DNA of 64,000 nucleotides from Lojkania enalia (Eukaryota; Ascomycota; Dothideomycetes; Pleosporales), in the NCBI GenBank assembly GCA_010094045.1, contig ML986579.1, positions 375,015 through 439,014 of the forward strand, in the 5' to 3' direction. The stretch's first letter is position 1; each line of letters opens with the position of its first letter. The translations under genes and the position numbers were made by a program. The notes under the pieces are model-generated. The model was not told the origin of the DNA, made no database searches, and saw only the letters and a list, made by a program, of their open reading frames with translations. Below, one piece after another: positions 46,021 through 56,330 of the stretch.

Positions 46021-47706
46021 TTACTCAGCGCTATCTTGAACGGACCTCCTCAATTTGCGGTTGTAGATTTTCTTGTCTTCTGGGGGACCCCAGAACAGCT
46101 TTGCCGCTTCTGGATTGACCAGGGTACGAGGATCATAGGCTGGAGACTCTTCTTCGATAGCCTCGATGATGGCTTCTATATGCGACCTCATGTCATCCTT
46201 CCGCGTTGGCTCGTAGCAGAGGACTCCGGTAGGAGACACCCGATGGTGGAAGATTGGCGTCTCGAACTTTACGCGGGGAAGTATATCAGGGAACTTCGGG
46301 CTGATATAGATTAGGATACGAAACATGCCGCCATCAAGATTGGTCATAGGTCGTCCGAACAGCACCAGCCGCCAAACGAACGGGTTCTTATCCACTAGCT
46401 CGAGGTCCAAAGTAACAGCGTCGTTTTTCTTGTAGTTTTCGACTATTTGCTCGAACTGTCGCTGCAAGTTGCTTGCGATGCTCATTTCCTTCTTTACAGC
46501 TGCAAGACCCTCGTCGGCCCATGACATTGCTTCTTTCTCCAACTTGTCGTAAATAACTTCCATCCGTGTCTTTAGGGACGAATACTGGAATGTCCCTTCC
46601 ATGATGTTAACGGGCCCCTCGAACGGCATCTTCTCAAACCGGTCGCCATCTTTGTGCTTCTTCGCTTCGGTTTCGATGCTAATCATGTAGGACTGATAGT
46701 ACCAAAGAAACCGGCGTTTGCAAAGGTCTTTGAAGGGCTCGAAAGGTGTATCTGATGCGTTCGATTGGTAATCTTCCTCTGCAGTCTCTACAGCCACGCC
46801 CGGAACCCTTCCCCTCTCGATGCCAAGATAGCCTTCCAGTCTTTCAATGACTGAGATGCGCAGTGTTTCATGTCGAATCTATCAATGATGAGAAGTGAGC
46901 AAATAGTTTCGCTTTGATCTTCTCACCTTCGCAACGTACGCCTCTTGGTTCTTCTTATCATAGTCGGACTTTGCGTCCTCGAAGCCCGGCTCATTCTCGT
47001 ACGGATTTTGAGACATAAGGCTTTGAATTGAGATCAAAATTGATTCCAGGCCTTGGGCGGAAGACCACTCCTCACCCCGCTCTCCCCGCCATGTGCTGCG
47101 GCGACGTTAGATGCAGACTCGAATGGAATGCAGAGTATCCATACCCAAGAATTGATCTGTCATGCCTTGTCAGTAGCCTACATCAGAAATAGCGACACTT
47201 AAACTCACAGACACACCCTGCCCCCGGAGTAGAGGTTCGGACCGAAGCGTGTCCGGCCACCATTCGTGGTAATAGCAGTGACCGCTGGTGCCTTGGTGGG
47301 GTAGTCTACTGTCTGTTAGTCATGCGCTCTTAATCTGAGCACTTGTGTGTCTTGCACTGACCCCTTGTGAACTTGACCGTAAACTGTGTCTCGGTATTAG
47401 CCTTGGCAACCTCGCAGAGGACACCGTGGACGTACTTCGAAGAAACCAAATTCGTACGGAGTGTCTGGTGGGCCTATGATGAGGGCCCTAACATGACGGA
47501 CATCGATGTCGCGGCAGGCTACGGCGAGAGCTGTAAATAGATGTCAGTGTTCGCGGCGGCGTCGTCATGCGAGGCAGCAGCATTCTTACAGAGATCCGAT
47601 CCCCTCTGGATCTCGCTTAGCTCCTGTTGGGCGTCAGTATATATTGTAGTGAACGCGTAGGCAGGATACGCACACGAGTGATGCGAAGGATGGACTGATT
47701 CGACAT
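46021..47706 (-). CDS. Tandem-UBC-domain ubiquitin-conjugating enzyme (UBE2Z-like)
   Basis: Eight exons (47674-47706, 47590-47623, 47436-47530, 47362-47383, 47209-47305, 47145-47156, 46927-47095, 46021-46878) give 439 aa, all phases consistent. Domain one (residues about 1-150) has [35 protein letters not shown] with the predicted catalytic Cys at about 93, and [19 protein letters not shown]. These match UBE2Z-type E2 enzymes, which load ubiquitin or ubiquitin-like proteins. Domain two (about 310-420) is a second UBC-like fold: [47 protein letters not shown] with a Cys near residue 377. Its HPN-type tripeptide is altered to HHR, so activity is uncertain. A helical linker joins them. Exon six is only 12 nt. 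Confidence 0.9.
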
Positions 47707-48235
47707 GGGGTAGGAATGCTATGGGCGGGGTAGACGTTGGGGAATAGAAAAATCGAGGTAGGGCAGAAGCGGCTGGGCGGCTGAGATGTAGTGGGTTGTC
47801 GATGGGCTGGGGAGAAGGCGGCCGCCCAGTATTTCCCCGGGTGAAGTGCGTTGAGGAATAACAGGAGCCTGGTGCAGGTGAGTAGGCACGTACGGTACAT
47901 GGGTACCTTAGAAGCGTGGGAGCTGCTCAGCCAAGGCGGGGCAGGCCAGGCCAGGCGGTCGCTGAGTGACCCCTGCCTGTGCGCTTGAGCCTCCCCACAC
48001 CACCGTTGAGAGTGGGAGGCCCACGATAGACCTCCCTAACTCTTGGTGGGTTAGCTACCGCCTCTACACCCTTCACCCTTCAACCATCACTGGCGACCGT
48101 GTGTGTTTGCTGCCGTCGACCGGGTTCGTCATAGCACGATATGCTCTAGGGCGAATGACTCCCTCGTAGCCCTGCTGGCTTGCATTCTATTCTCCCTAAG
48201 ACGCTTCTTCTGGTTCGATACTACACACCGTCGCA
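47707..48235. promoter_or_regulatory. Divergent promoter region of the E2 and TRS23 genes
   Basis: 529 bases between divergent starts. No specific binding site could be assigned. Confidence 0.5.
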
Positions 48236-48805
48236 ATGTAATATTGCCCATCTCCCGTATGACCCCATGCTGACTAGTCTTCAGGGTCGTGTTTGCGCTA
48301 TTCATCATCAGCAAGGCTGGCGGGCTCATCTATAATCGCGAGTTCCACTCAGGCCTGAGTAAGCTCTCTAGCAACGACTTGCTGATGCTTGCAGGTTCTT
48401 TCCACGGGTATGCCTCATCCTCCAAACTTTACTCTAAGGCTATGTTGATTCATGTCGCGCAGAATGCACGCCATCACTAAACAGCTCTGTCCCACTCCTC
48501 CAACGCCTGCCAACCCGTCTAGCACAGCTGCCGCGCTAGCTCCCACTCCCTTCAATTCGCGCCCCAGCGGCCTCGAAGTGCTCGAGACTAGCCATTTCCG
48601 TCTGCAATGCTTCCAGACTCTCACGGGGACCAAGTTCCTTTTATTCACCGAGCCGCAACAGCCGAACATTGAGAGCATGATGAAGAAGATATATGAGCTG
48701 TATTCTGACTACGTCATGAAGAATCCCTTTTACACTGTAGAGATGCCGATACGGTGTGAGAAGTTTGACCGCGGATTGGATGGGTTCGTAAAGGTGAGAA
48801 ATTAA
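48236..48805 (+). CDS. TRS23: TRAPP complex subunit Trs23/TRAPPC4
   Basis: Three exons (48236-48237, 48285-48407, 48463-48805) give 155 aa. It is a core longin/sybindin-fold subunit of the TRAPP complex, a Rab GTPase exchange factor in ER-Golgi and Golgi traffic. Diagnostic stretches are [26 protein letters not shown] restored across intron 2, and [19 protein letters not shown] with [20 protein letters not shown]. The protein begins MVVFAL only if the ATG is split by a 47-bp intron (AT at 48236-48237, G at 48285; donor GTAATA, branch CTGAC, acceptor TTCAG). No other ATG precedes the conserved first strand in frame. The family match is strong; the start model is well supported but should be confirmed by RNA. 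Confidence 0.93.
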
Positions 48806-49323
48806 GCGCATAGGAGCATAACCAGAGCCGACTTGAGACAAGTGAAGAGGTCCGGATAGCCCTTCATTTATCCCATGTCCGGCTCATGAATGATTCAAGC
48901 AATGAGCCGATTAGGACGTTCGCTCGGGGGGGCGGTCGCTGAATGACCGATGGGATACAGTTTGGCTAGGAGGGGTTGGGTGGCGGAGGGTTCAAGTAGA
49001 ATCAGTAATGCACAGATTGGAGCGTTTACGTTCATAAATCTGGCAACGCCCGTAGAAGTAAGGGAAGCCGTACATTGGAATGCCATCCCGTGGCTCCGTC
49101 ACAAATTAGAAAGATCAGGCTTGAATTTTTCGAAGCGGATATACCTTGATCTTTTCAAGAAATGGCATGCAGGTTGCTGTGACATCAAACACGTCGATTC
49201 CCACTCTAGCCGAGAAATGCCTTACTTGACGGTTATGTCGGTCTAGCATACGCCAATGACGCCTAAAATGCCTCTATAAGACTGATCAAGTTTCTCATCA
49301 TAAATCCACCAATACTCTAACAC
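48806..49323. other. Convergent intergenic region
   Basis: The 3' ends of TRS23 and RPN10. A 98-codon open frame at 48950-49246 has no motif and is not called. Confidence 0.5.
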
Positions 49324-50381
49324 TTATGCCATATCCATTTTGTCTAGGTCTCCATCCTTGTCCTTTTTGTCCTTGCTCCCGCTCCCGCTCCCGCTGGGTT
49401 GGCCCTCTTCATCCAGGAGGGGCTGCTTCTCGTCACTTTCGGCTATTTGCTCCAATTCTGGTTTGCCTTCTGCAACCTCCTTTGCCTTCTTGTCCTTCTC
49501 CTGCCGTGCCTTCTCCTCCTCGTAGCTCATCCGCAAAGCCAAAGCTAGTTCTGGGTCAACTGATGGGTCGACGCCGAATTCGAACTGGTTACCACCGGCA
49601 TCACCGCCCTCGCCGCTAGCGCCGCCTGCGCCAGCTCCACCAGAATTGCTATCGCCGCCGAGAATAGGTGTCGTGATGAGCGAGTCGCTGAGAAGATTCG
49701 AGCTAGGTTGCACAACCGCTAGGTAAGAGCCCTCGGCACTCTGGCAATTCTCGCTGAACATTTCGAGCTTCTTGATGGTGCCTTCACCGAGTTCACCAAA
49801 GGCGATGATGTCGATGCTGATGCCAGTCTTCTTCATGCGCTTCGCAAGCTTCACGAGAGATTTCTCATCATCTTCGAGCGGGCTGCATGTGAAGACGATT
49901 ATCCGTTGCTTCTGAGATTTATTTTGTCGGTGTTTGAGCGCTAACTATTTAATGGCATTAGCTTCCACTAGTAGTGTACGGGAAGATGCCCATACCGCCG
50001 CAACGTTTATTCCGGTTGAGAAGTGCGAGCTTCCTTTTATCTTTGTTCTGTGTAGCCCATCAAGGATCTTGCCGATATCTGTAGTGAGCGTTGTGAGAAT
50101 CTCGGGCGTATTGCCCCCCATACTCATGAGGCCGACAGAGGATTCGGGATTCGCGCCGGTCTTTGCGGAGAAGATGAGGTTGGTTGCATCTACTTGCGCT
50201 TCCCATCGGGAGGGACTGCACCAAGGTTAGCAGTCGTGAAATCGGGCAGTATGGCCGATGCGTACAGGTAGTCCCCATTCCGACTGCTTTCGCTATTATC
50301 GACACTACTTCCGTTAGGACACGAGCCTGAGCGAATGCCGTCTATGGCTACCTACACTATCATAGTAGCTTCTAACACCAT
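49324..50381 (-). CDS. RPN10: 26S proteasome ubiquitin receptor Rpn10
   Basis: Four exons (50356-50381, 50266-50304, 49996-50215, 49324-49944) give 301 aa. A subunit of the 19S regulatory particle that binds polyubiquitin. The N-terminal von Willebrand A domain starts MVLEATMIVVDNSESSRNGD, the classic Rpn10 start, assembled across the first intron. It continues through VGLMSMGGNTPEILTTLTTD and IIVFTCSPLEDDEKSLVKLA. A Gly/Ala-rich linker precedes one ubiquitin-interacting motif (DPELALALRMSYEEEKARQ) near residues 228-246. The C-terminus is Lys/Asp/Ser-rich. Introns are 50-51 bp. Divergent from the borealin gene. Confidence 0.96.
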
Positions 50382-50975
50382 CTTGACGTTTATGTTGGAG
50401 GAACAGTTATCAAAGATAAGGTTGGTCGAAAGGCAGTACTGACGAAGGAGAGCAGTAGAGCCTGGGGTGGGCAATGGTTAAGCACTGCAGCACTGATGCT
50501 AAGCTGCCCGCTCTTGGCAGCTCGCTTCACGGGGAGCTTGCGGGCGGTAACTTCCGCGCCGCAGAGTTACCCTGTGAACCGTGTATAGTCGAGACTTGCA
50601 AGTGGATTGCTATCATCTATTCCAACAAGCGCCCACTTATGCAATAGTAGAGGTCATGCTATGGCACAATCTCCTAGCAGGTTTTCGATGTCGTGGATCC
50701 GTCCAATAGCTTGCGGCGGTTGGTCAACATGTGAACAGGCGCGACTTCCGTGTTAGTCATAGCGCGCGACGCGCCTACTTGAGTCGACCTAAGCTGAACA
50801 TCTTCCTTTCTCTCATCACCCCACAACTGGGAAACTTGGAACTGCAAGTGCAACACATAACGGCCCTCCAAGGCTTCAAAGGGTAATTCAAGGCCTCAAT
50901 TGATCACTTGAAGCTACTCTCGACCTTAAATACTACTCTTCTACCCCATTATAACAGCAAAACGTCATCACAACA
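50382..50975. promoter_or_regulatory. Divergent promoter region of RPN10 and borealin genes
   Basis: 594 bases between divergent starts. No assignable motif. Confidence 0.5.
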
Positions 50976-51598
50976 ATGATGACTCTCACGCTTTCTGCAG
51001 AGGCAAAGGCTTCTATGATTACCAACTTCAAGCTTGAGCGTAAGGCACCTTCCTACCTTTCCACTGACATATATACCAACGGCGCCTTCCAGTCAATGCC
51101 CGCCGGGAGAAGCTCGCTTCTATGTATGAAGCACAGGCAGCGAGTCTGCGATCCCGACTTGAGCGACGCGTCAACCGCATCCCGAGCAACAAGCGCAACA
51201 TGAAGCTCATTGACTTTCTCGATTGCTCTCCACCCGTACCACCTGCACCAGTCAAGAAGGAGATTGCACCTGCCGTCAAACGCACTCGTGCGGCTCCAGC
51301 CCGGCCTGTGCCACCAACACGAACTGTTAGCAAGCCTGCCGCTAAACCTGCCCGAGGCACCAAACGCGCATCAGACGAAATCTCCGGAGAAAACAAAGAA
51401 AACGCTGCTGAGCTCGCCGTCCCCAAGAAGCGGACAAAAGCTGCAGCCACCCGCACTGCTACTGCAATGAGCACTTCTGCTAGTACTCGCACGACAAGGG
51501 CCGCATCCAGAAAGGCTACCGTACCAGAGGTACTTTCTCCCAAATCTAGCAACCCTATTGGTACCCAACGTCAGACTAGGACGCGTAGGGTCCGCTAA
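50976..51598 (+). CDS. Borealin/Nbl1-like chromosomal passenger complex subunit
   Basis: Two exons (50976-51039 and 51093-51598, phase 1 intron) give 189 aa. The conserved N-terminal helix of the Nbl1/Borealin family is visible across the splice: EAKASMITNFKLELNARREK followed by LASMYEAQAASLRSRLERRV and NRIPSNKRNMKLIDFLD. This helix packs with survivin and INCENP in the passenger complex that positions Aurora kinase on chromosomes. The rest is a basic, Ala/Lys/Thr-rich tail with TKRASDEISGENKEN (a possible KEN degradation box) and several TRR/RTR motifs, suited to DNA or nucleosome binding. The two start Met codons are adjacent. Short length and tail composition fit fungal members. Confidence 0.85.
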
Positions 51599-53059
51599 AT
51601 GCCTGCTCCGTTCCAAATTCTAAGGCTGCCAGCATTCACGGCGTTTATGGGCATTCGTTTTGACCTCACTAAGATACCAATGGACGGCATGTTTGGGAAG
51701 GGTCTGGTTATTAAAAGTGTTCGAGATTCTTCTGGTCATTGAGCCTATATCCTTGACTCCCTCTAGCTCTCCCGTTACAGGTTGAGGGTTGGGGGTTGGG
51801 TTAGACCTGGGCTAGAGTCCTAGGCGTGATCTTACCCATTCATGTACCTCCACGGCGTTTAGGATTGTATACTGGATAGTTTTTTCTGGGTATTAGTAAT
51901 TAGCATCGACGAATTGATGAATTGTGAGCACCGTATCCATCGCAACGATGTTTCTGGCCCCCACACTTCCGGTGAAGGCTCACAGCCTCAGGCGCGCCAC
52001 ACTACGTGTTAATCCTTGTGCATTTTGGCCATTGATAAGCGCTTCCTGCACCGTGGCTTCACCGGTTATGCACCCTCTTGATCATTGATTGATGTGATGG
52101 GATTGATAGACAGACCGCCGGTCCTGGGCCATTTTGACGGCTACGGCACGCTTCCTCTGTGACCAACTGGCGGGCCATCGTCACAAGAAATGCACTCCTC
52201 ACCACGTACGACGTAATTGCACTTGCCCGCGAACGGCAGATAGAGCAACGCGGACTGAGAATCGAGTCTAACGCCCCGACTCGGACATACGGCGTCAGAA
52301 TGAGCCCATGTTGATTGTGCTCGTGCAGCGAATAATCGCAATCGTCGTATGCGCGAGTGCGTTGAAGGCTTAGCATTAGCATTTAGGCAGCAGTCTTGGC
52401 CGCCCGCGTACGCGACTCATCTCAGCCCATCCGTCGTTCAACGACCACTTGCCCTCCCCCCTTCTCTCCTCCCAACCCTAACTCTCTGTCCATTTTCCTG
52501 CGTCAGCCGTTCACTAAGGCCTCGTCACCTTGTGTTTTGCACTTTAGCCGCCCTTAGTTGTTCCTTTTTTCGCCGTCCCGCGCCTTGTCTCACATCGGAC
52601 TGCGCCGCCCTCTTATACCTCTACTTCCCACAGCAGGGCCACCCTCTTCTGAGCGCCCTTCTGTTCTCTACTTGAGTGTTCGGCTTGACCCTTCTCTATC
52701 GCTCCCATCTGTGTCTATTCCTGCCGCCACAGCCTCCAGCATTCGCTCTGATCCATGGGAGCCTAATCTCCGGACTGCAACACCATCTACTCGCGCCAGC
52801 GGGGTTGACCGATTGCTCGATTGTAGCGGAGGGTCAGAGGCCGACTCCTTCGGTTGCTTCTCTCGGAAGGCTGTGCAACAGTTTCCCCGGACCGCTATCT
52901 CTGACTCCCTGCCTCAGTCCACTCCACGCTTAACAGAGCTCATCCAATACGCTGTCTTCCGTGAGTCATAAACAGGGAATTGCCCGAAGCATTGAGTAGC
53001 GAGCTGATTGTTGCATTTGCGTGCAGAAGCACGTCCCGTTCCATCCAGTCACAGCCAAA
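51599..53059 (+). other. Intergenic and 5' UTR of the C2H2 gene, with a likely UTR intron
   Basis: The CT-rich stretch from about 52430 looks like promoter and leader. A probable intron at 52961-53026 (GTGAGT donor, TGCGTGCAG acceptor) ends shortly before the start codon. Open frames in the leader (for example 52558-52971) are not supported as genes. Confidence 0.55.
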
Positions 53060-55486
53060 ATGTCTGCCCCGCATACCCATCCTCGCCGCCGGCCTCTTAA
53101 GGCTACGAGCCCCCAGCCGACTCCACTCAGTACTCATAGCATGCAGCTTCGCAAGAGTGGCACCTTCTCGTCTCCCAAGTCCATCTCGTCAGACATCTGC
53201 GACTTGGACAATCATTCCTATATGCCCCGTCGTTCCCCGACAAGCACCGAAAGCCTCGAGGAGTTGATCGATGACGCCGGCGTCCGCCGGGTTGCAAATC
53301 TCTTGAAGGACTTTGACAAGAAGCTGGCTGGGCACAAGTCGTCCGTCTCTGCCGCCAGCATCTTGCATGATCCAGAGGTTCTTCCCGTGCCAAGCTTCAT
53401 CCTTGATAACACCCGCTTGAATAGCACTCCAATGGACATCGACTGCAAGCCATCTGCAGTGGAGCGGCCCTCCCATGACCACTCTTCGGACAGTGGTCTC
53501 GGCACTAGCATCAGCGGATCGAAATACGGTAAGCCTCTTTTGCTCCTATCCGTCCTAGGTTCCCTGCCTTCTAACATCTATAAAGGCGAGCGCTCCAGCA
53601 CCCGAGGCTCGATCTCTACTTCTGTGACATCTTCCCACTCTGCCATCACTCGATCCTTCTCTGCGCTCGGTTCAGAGGAGAAGCATACTTTGGGCGAGTA
53701 TGCTTGCAAGCAAATCCACGACCACATCATCAAGCCAATCCTGGCTGAAGAGTCATTGAAGGAATTCCATCCACTGATTCAAGACGTCCCACGACGCATT
53801 GGGGAAAAGAATATCTCAAACCTCAGAGACCTTGAGAAAACACTGATCTTCCTGGCTCCGGTAAGTGGTATCCGTTATCTTTCTGAGAGTGCAAAAGCTT
53901 ATTGCATTCTTCGCGGCTTTAAGGGGTTTTCGGCGACACCAAAATCGTATCTGCGCTTCTGTGAACGATCGATTCAACTGCTTCACGCGACTGTCGACTG
54001 TCTCTCTGAACAAGACCAACGATTACCTTCCGATCGCCCCTATACTAACAACTACTTCCTCGATTTGATCGAACAGATCCGACGATACGCTGCAATCATG
54101 GCTGCTACACGAGAAAAAGAAGCAAATGGAGAAGAGCTTGACGAGATGGACTACTCCCCGTATGAAGTTCCCCATTCATCACGTGAACCATTTGATCTAA
54201 CAGCTGTCAGAGACGAGAAGATTACCATTCGCGGCGGGCTTAGCCATAACGGCCACCCTGCCGAACTTGTCCGTGAGAAAAAGGATGGCAAGATGATTCG
54301 TATCGCCGAGGGCAATGAAGATGCCTCTAGCGGCTTTTCGTCAGGCAAGCGGGCCTTGTCTGATGATGAGATGGATGATGAAGGAGTCAAGCGATCGATG
54401 GCTCGACGGAGGAAATCAGACAAGCCCGGTGATGTCATGCACATGTGCCGTGATTGCAAAAAAGAATTCAAGAGGCCGTGTGATCTTACCAAGCACGAGA
54501 AAACCCATTCTCGTCCTTGGAAGTGTACCGAGGAAAAGTGCAAGTACTACGAACTCGGCTGGCCCACCGAAAAGGAGCGCGACAGGCATATCAATGACAA
54601 GCACTCCGCTGCTCCGCCACAGTACAAGTGCTTGTACCCGCCTTGCACCTATGCCTCCAAGCGTGAGTCCAATTGTAAACAGCATATGGAGAAGGCTCAT
54701 GGATGGGAATACGTCCGATCCAAGAGCAACGGACGAAAGAAGGCCCCTACCAGTGGAAGTGAGCGCAGCCCTCCCACTCCCTTGACTCCATTCCTTGGAA
54801 CTCCGGCGTCCGCTTTGGCCACGCCTATGACTCCTTTCGCAGCCTCGCCTTCGATCCCTTTGGTCAATGACTTTGACTATAACAATCCATATGGTTTTGG
54901 TACCCCAGCTTTGAGCATAAACGGATTTCAAGATGACTTCCGTCGCGACTCTGTCACTACTGATGGCTCAGTTTTGACCTACTCTTCCGGACATTCTCCC
55001 AATGAGCCAACTTCTTTCGAAGAGGCTGTCACCCCTGACGAGGCCACGATAAACCACAATGATGTCTTCAACTGTGGTCTCAACGGTAACTTCAATGCCA
55101 CATTCCAACAGCCGACGCCTGCTGTGAGCACAACATTTAACAACTTTGAGTCTCTGGATTTTACTCGTCCTTTGGCGATCAACACAACTATTCCCACTAG
55201 CATTCCTCACCTTTCACCCGGCGCTCAGCCTGATATCACCCTTTTTTCTCCCGAAATGCACATTGATGAAGGCTTCAGCGATAATGTTAGTGCCTTTGAT
55301 CGACCTACTGGTGATTTCACCCTTTTCGATACCACTCACGGCGGCAATGTTGGGCTCAATGCAACTGCTAGTTTTTTTCCGGACATCAATCAGCTTGGAG
55401 GACAATTCGAGAATTTCTACCCGGAGCAGCCGATGCAAGGCAGTTTTGAGGATCTGATGAATGCTGGTTTCCAGAACCCGCAGTAA
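53060..55486 (+). CDS. C2H2 zinc-finger transcription factor
   Basis: The start is the ATG in AAAATGTCTGCC at 53060, right after the UTR intron. Two in-frame introns are likely (53529-53585 with GTAAGC donor and 53861-53923 with GTAAGTGG donor), leaving 768 aa. Both are multiples of three, so the frame stays open if unspliced. A central region (YLRFCERSIQLLHATVDCLS, then DRPYTNNYFLDLIEQIRRYA) is shared with a class of fungal zinc-finger regulators. Three fingers lie at residues about 419-505: CRDCKKEFKRPCDLTKHEKTH, a longer second finger with KERDRHINDKH, and CTYASKRESNCKQHMEKAH. The C-terminal third is Ser/Thr/Pro/Asn-rich with Phe clusters, like an activation domain. Targets unknown. Confidence 0.88.
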   Translation: MSAPHTHPRRRPLKATSPQPTPLSTHSMQLRKSGTFSSPKSISSDICDLDNHSYMPRRSPTSTESLEELIDDAGVRRVANLLKDFDKKLAGHKSSVSAASILHDPEVLPVPSFILDNTRLNSTPMDIDCKPSAVERPSHDHSSDSGLGTSISGSKYGKPLLLLSVLGSLPSNIYKGERSSTRGSISTSVTSSHSAITRSFSALGSEEKHTLGEYACKQIHDHIIKPILAEESLKEFHPLIQDVPRRIGEKNISNLRDLEKTLIFLAPVSGIRYLSESAKAYCILRGFKGFSATPKSYLRFCERSIQLLHATVDCLSEQDQRLPSDRPYTNNYFLDLIEQIRRYAAIMAATREKEANGEELDEMDYSPYEVPHSSREPFDLTAVRDEKITIRGGLSHNGHPAELVREKKDGKMIRIAEGNEDASSGFSSGKRALSDDEMDDEGVKRSMARRRKSDKPGDVMHMCRDCKKEFKRPCDLTKHEKTHSRPWKCTEEKCKYYELGWPTEKERDRHINDKHSAAPPQYKCLYPPCTYASKRESNCKQHMEKAHGWEYVRSKSNGRKKAPTSGSERSPPTPLTPFLGTPASALATPMTPFAASPSIPLVNDFDYNNPYGFGTPALSINGFQDDFRRDSVTTDGSVLTYSSGHSPNEPTSFEEAVTPDEATINHNDVFNCGLNGNFNATFQQPTPAVSTTFNNFESLDFTRPLAINTTIPTSIPHLSPGAQPDITLFSPEMHIDEGFSDNVSAFDRPTGDFTLFDTTHGGNVGLNATASFFPDINQLGGQFENFYPEQPMQGSFEDLMNAGFQNPQ

Positions 55487-56330
55487 GGGGTTTCGATGGA
55501 ATGGTCTGTATTATGTTGTCCGTTGAATATTGACATTATTTTATTTTTTATTTTTCATATGGCAACGGCCTTCACGAGCTACTGAGCGTATGGGATTTTG
55601 GTATTCGATGCAGATGATGCATATTATTTGAGGGTCTGGGCACTGCACAATGGGAATCGGGTCTTTGCTCTTGGTATATCTCTGGAGTGTTCTCGACATC
55701 CAAACAGAAAATCCAAAAACAAATGACCTTTGTTACGTTTCAACGGGCTGGTTTTGGATCTCCCCCCTTTCATTCAAATATAAATACGAGAGTGGAAGGC
55801 AGTGGTTGAGGTCGTCCGATAATGTAGATTAAAGCATGGGGAGAGGATGGAATGCACCTCGCTCAATTTGGCATGGAATACTGTCTCACTCTAAACAATA
55901 ACTCCTCTTCCTACTTATGACTCTTAGCATACGATTTCAGGAAATCTACCGGTGGACAGGCATTGAAGTTGTTCGTCTGGTCTTGATCCGTGCTATCCGT
56001 AACCCGTGTTAAGTGTTAGCGCCTTTCCTAAAATGTCATTTCTTGAGCTTATCTTCGTATTGCACGGGCGTTTCATGACCCCGGCCTGAAGCCGAACCCC
56101 CTCATGATGCCGCCTCCACCTCTTCACGCTCTTCGTAAAGGCGGAGCCTGTCTTTCCCTTGAAGTCCTTGGACTTTCTTGTCACTCACTCAACCCTCGTT
56201 TGGTCCACAGTGACCACCACGGTCCTTAACCACACTCATTATCCTAGGAGTTCGCGCCGGTCGCGGACGTCAAGTCAATAGCCGCTCTATCTCGCGTTAG
56301 TTCAGAGTCGTCTCTTGTATTAGTGTCATA
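55487..56330. other. Intergenic, no gene supported
   Basis: The 3' UTR of the zinc-finger gene, then the promoter of the transporter gene. No gene-like frame. Confidence 0.5.

Noticed and set aside
52558..52971. 137-codon frame upstream of the C2H2 gene
   Set aside because: Ser/Pro-rich leader-like sequence ending at a probable UTR intron; no motif and no ATG context support.
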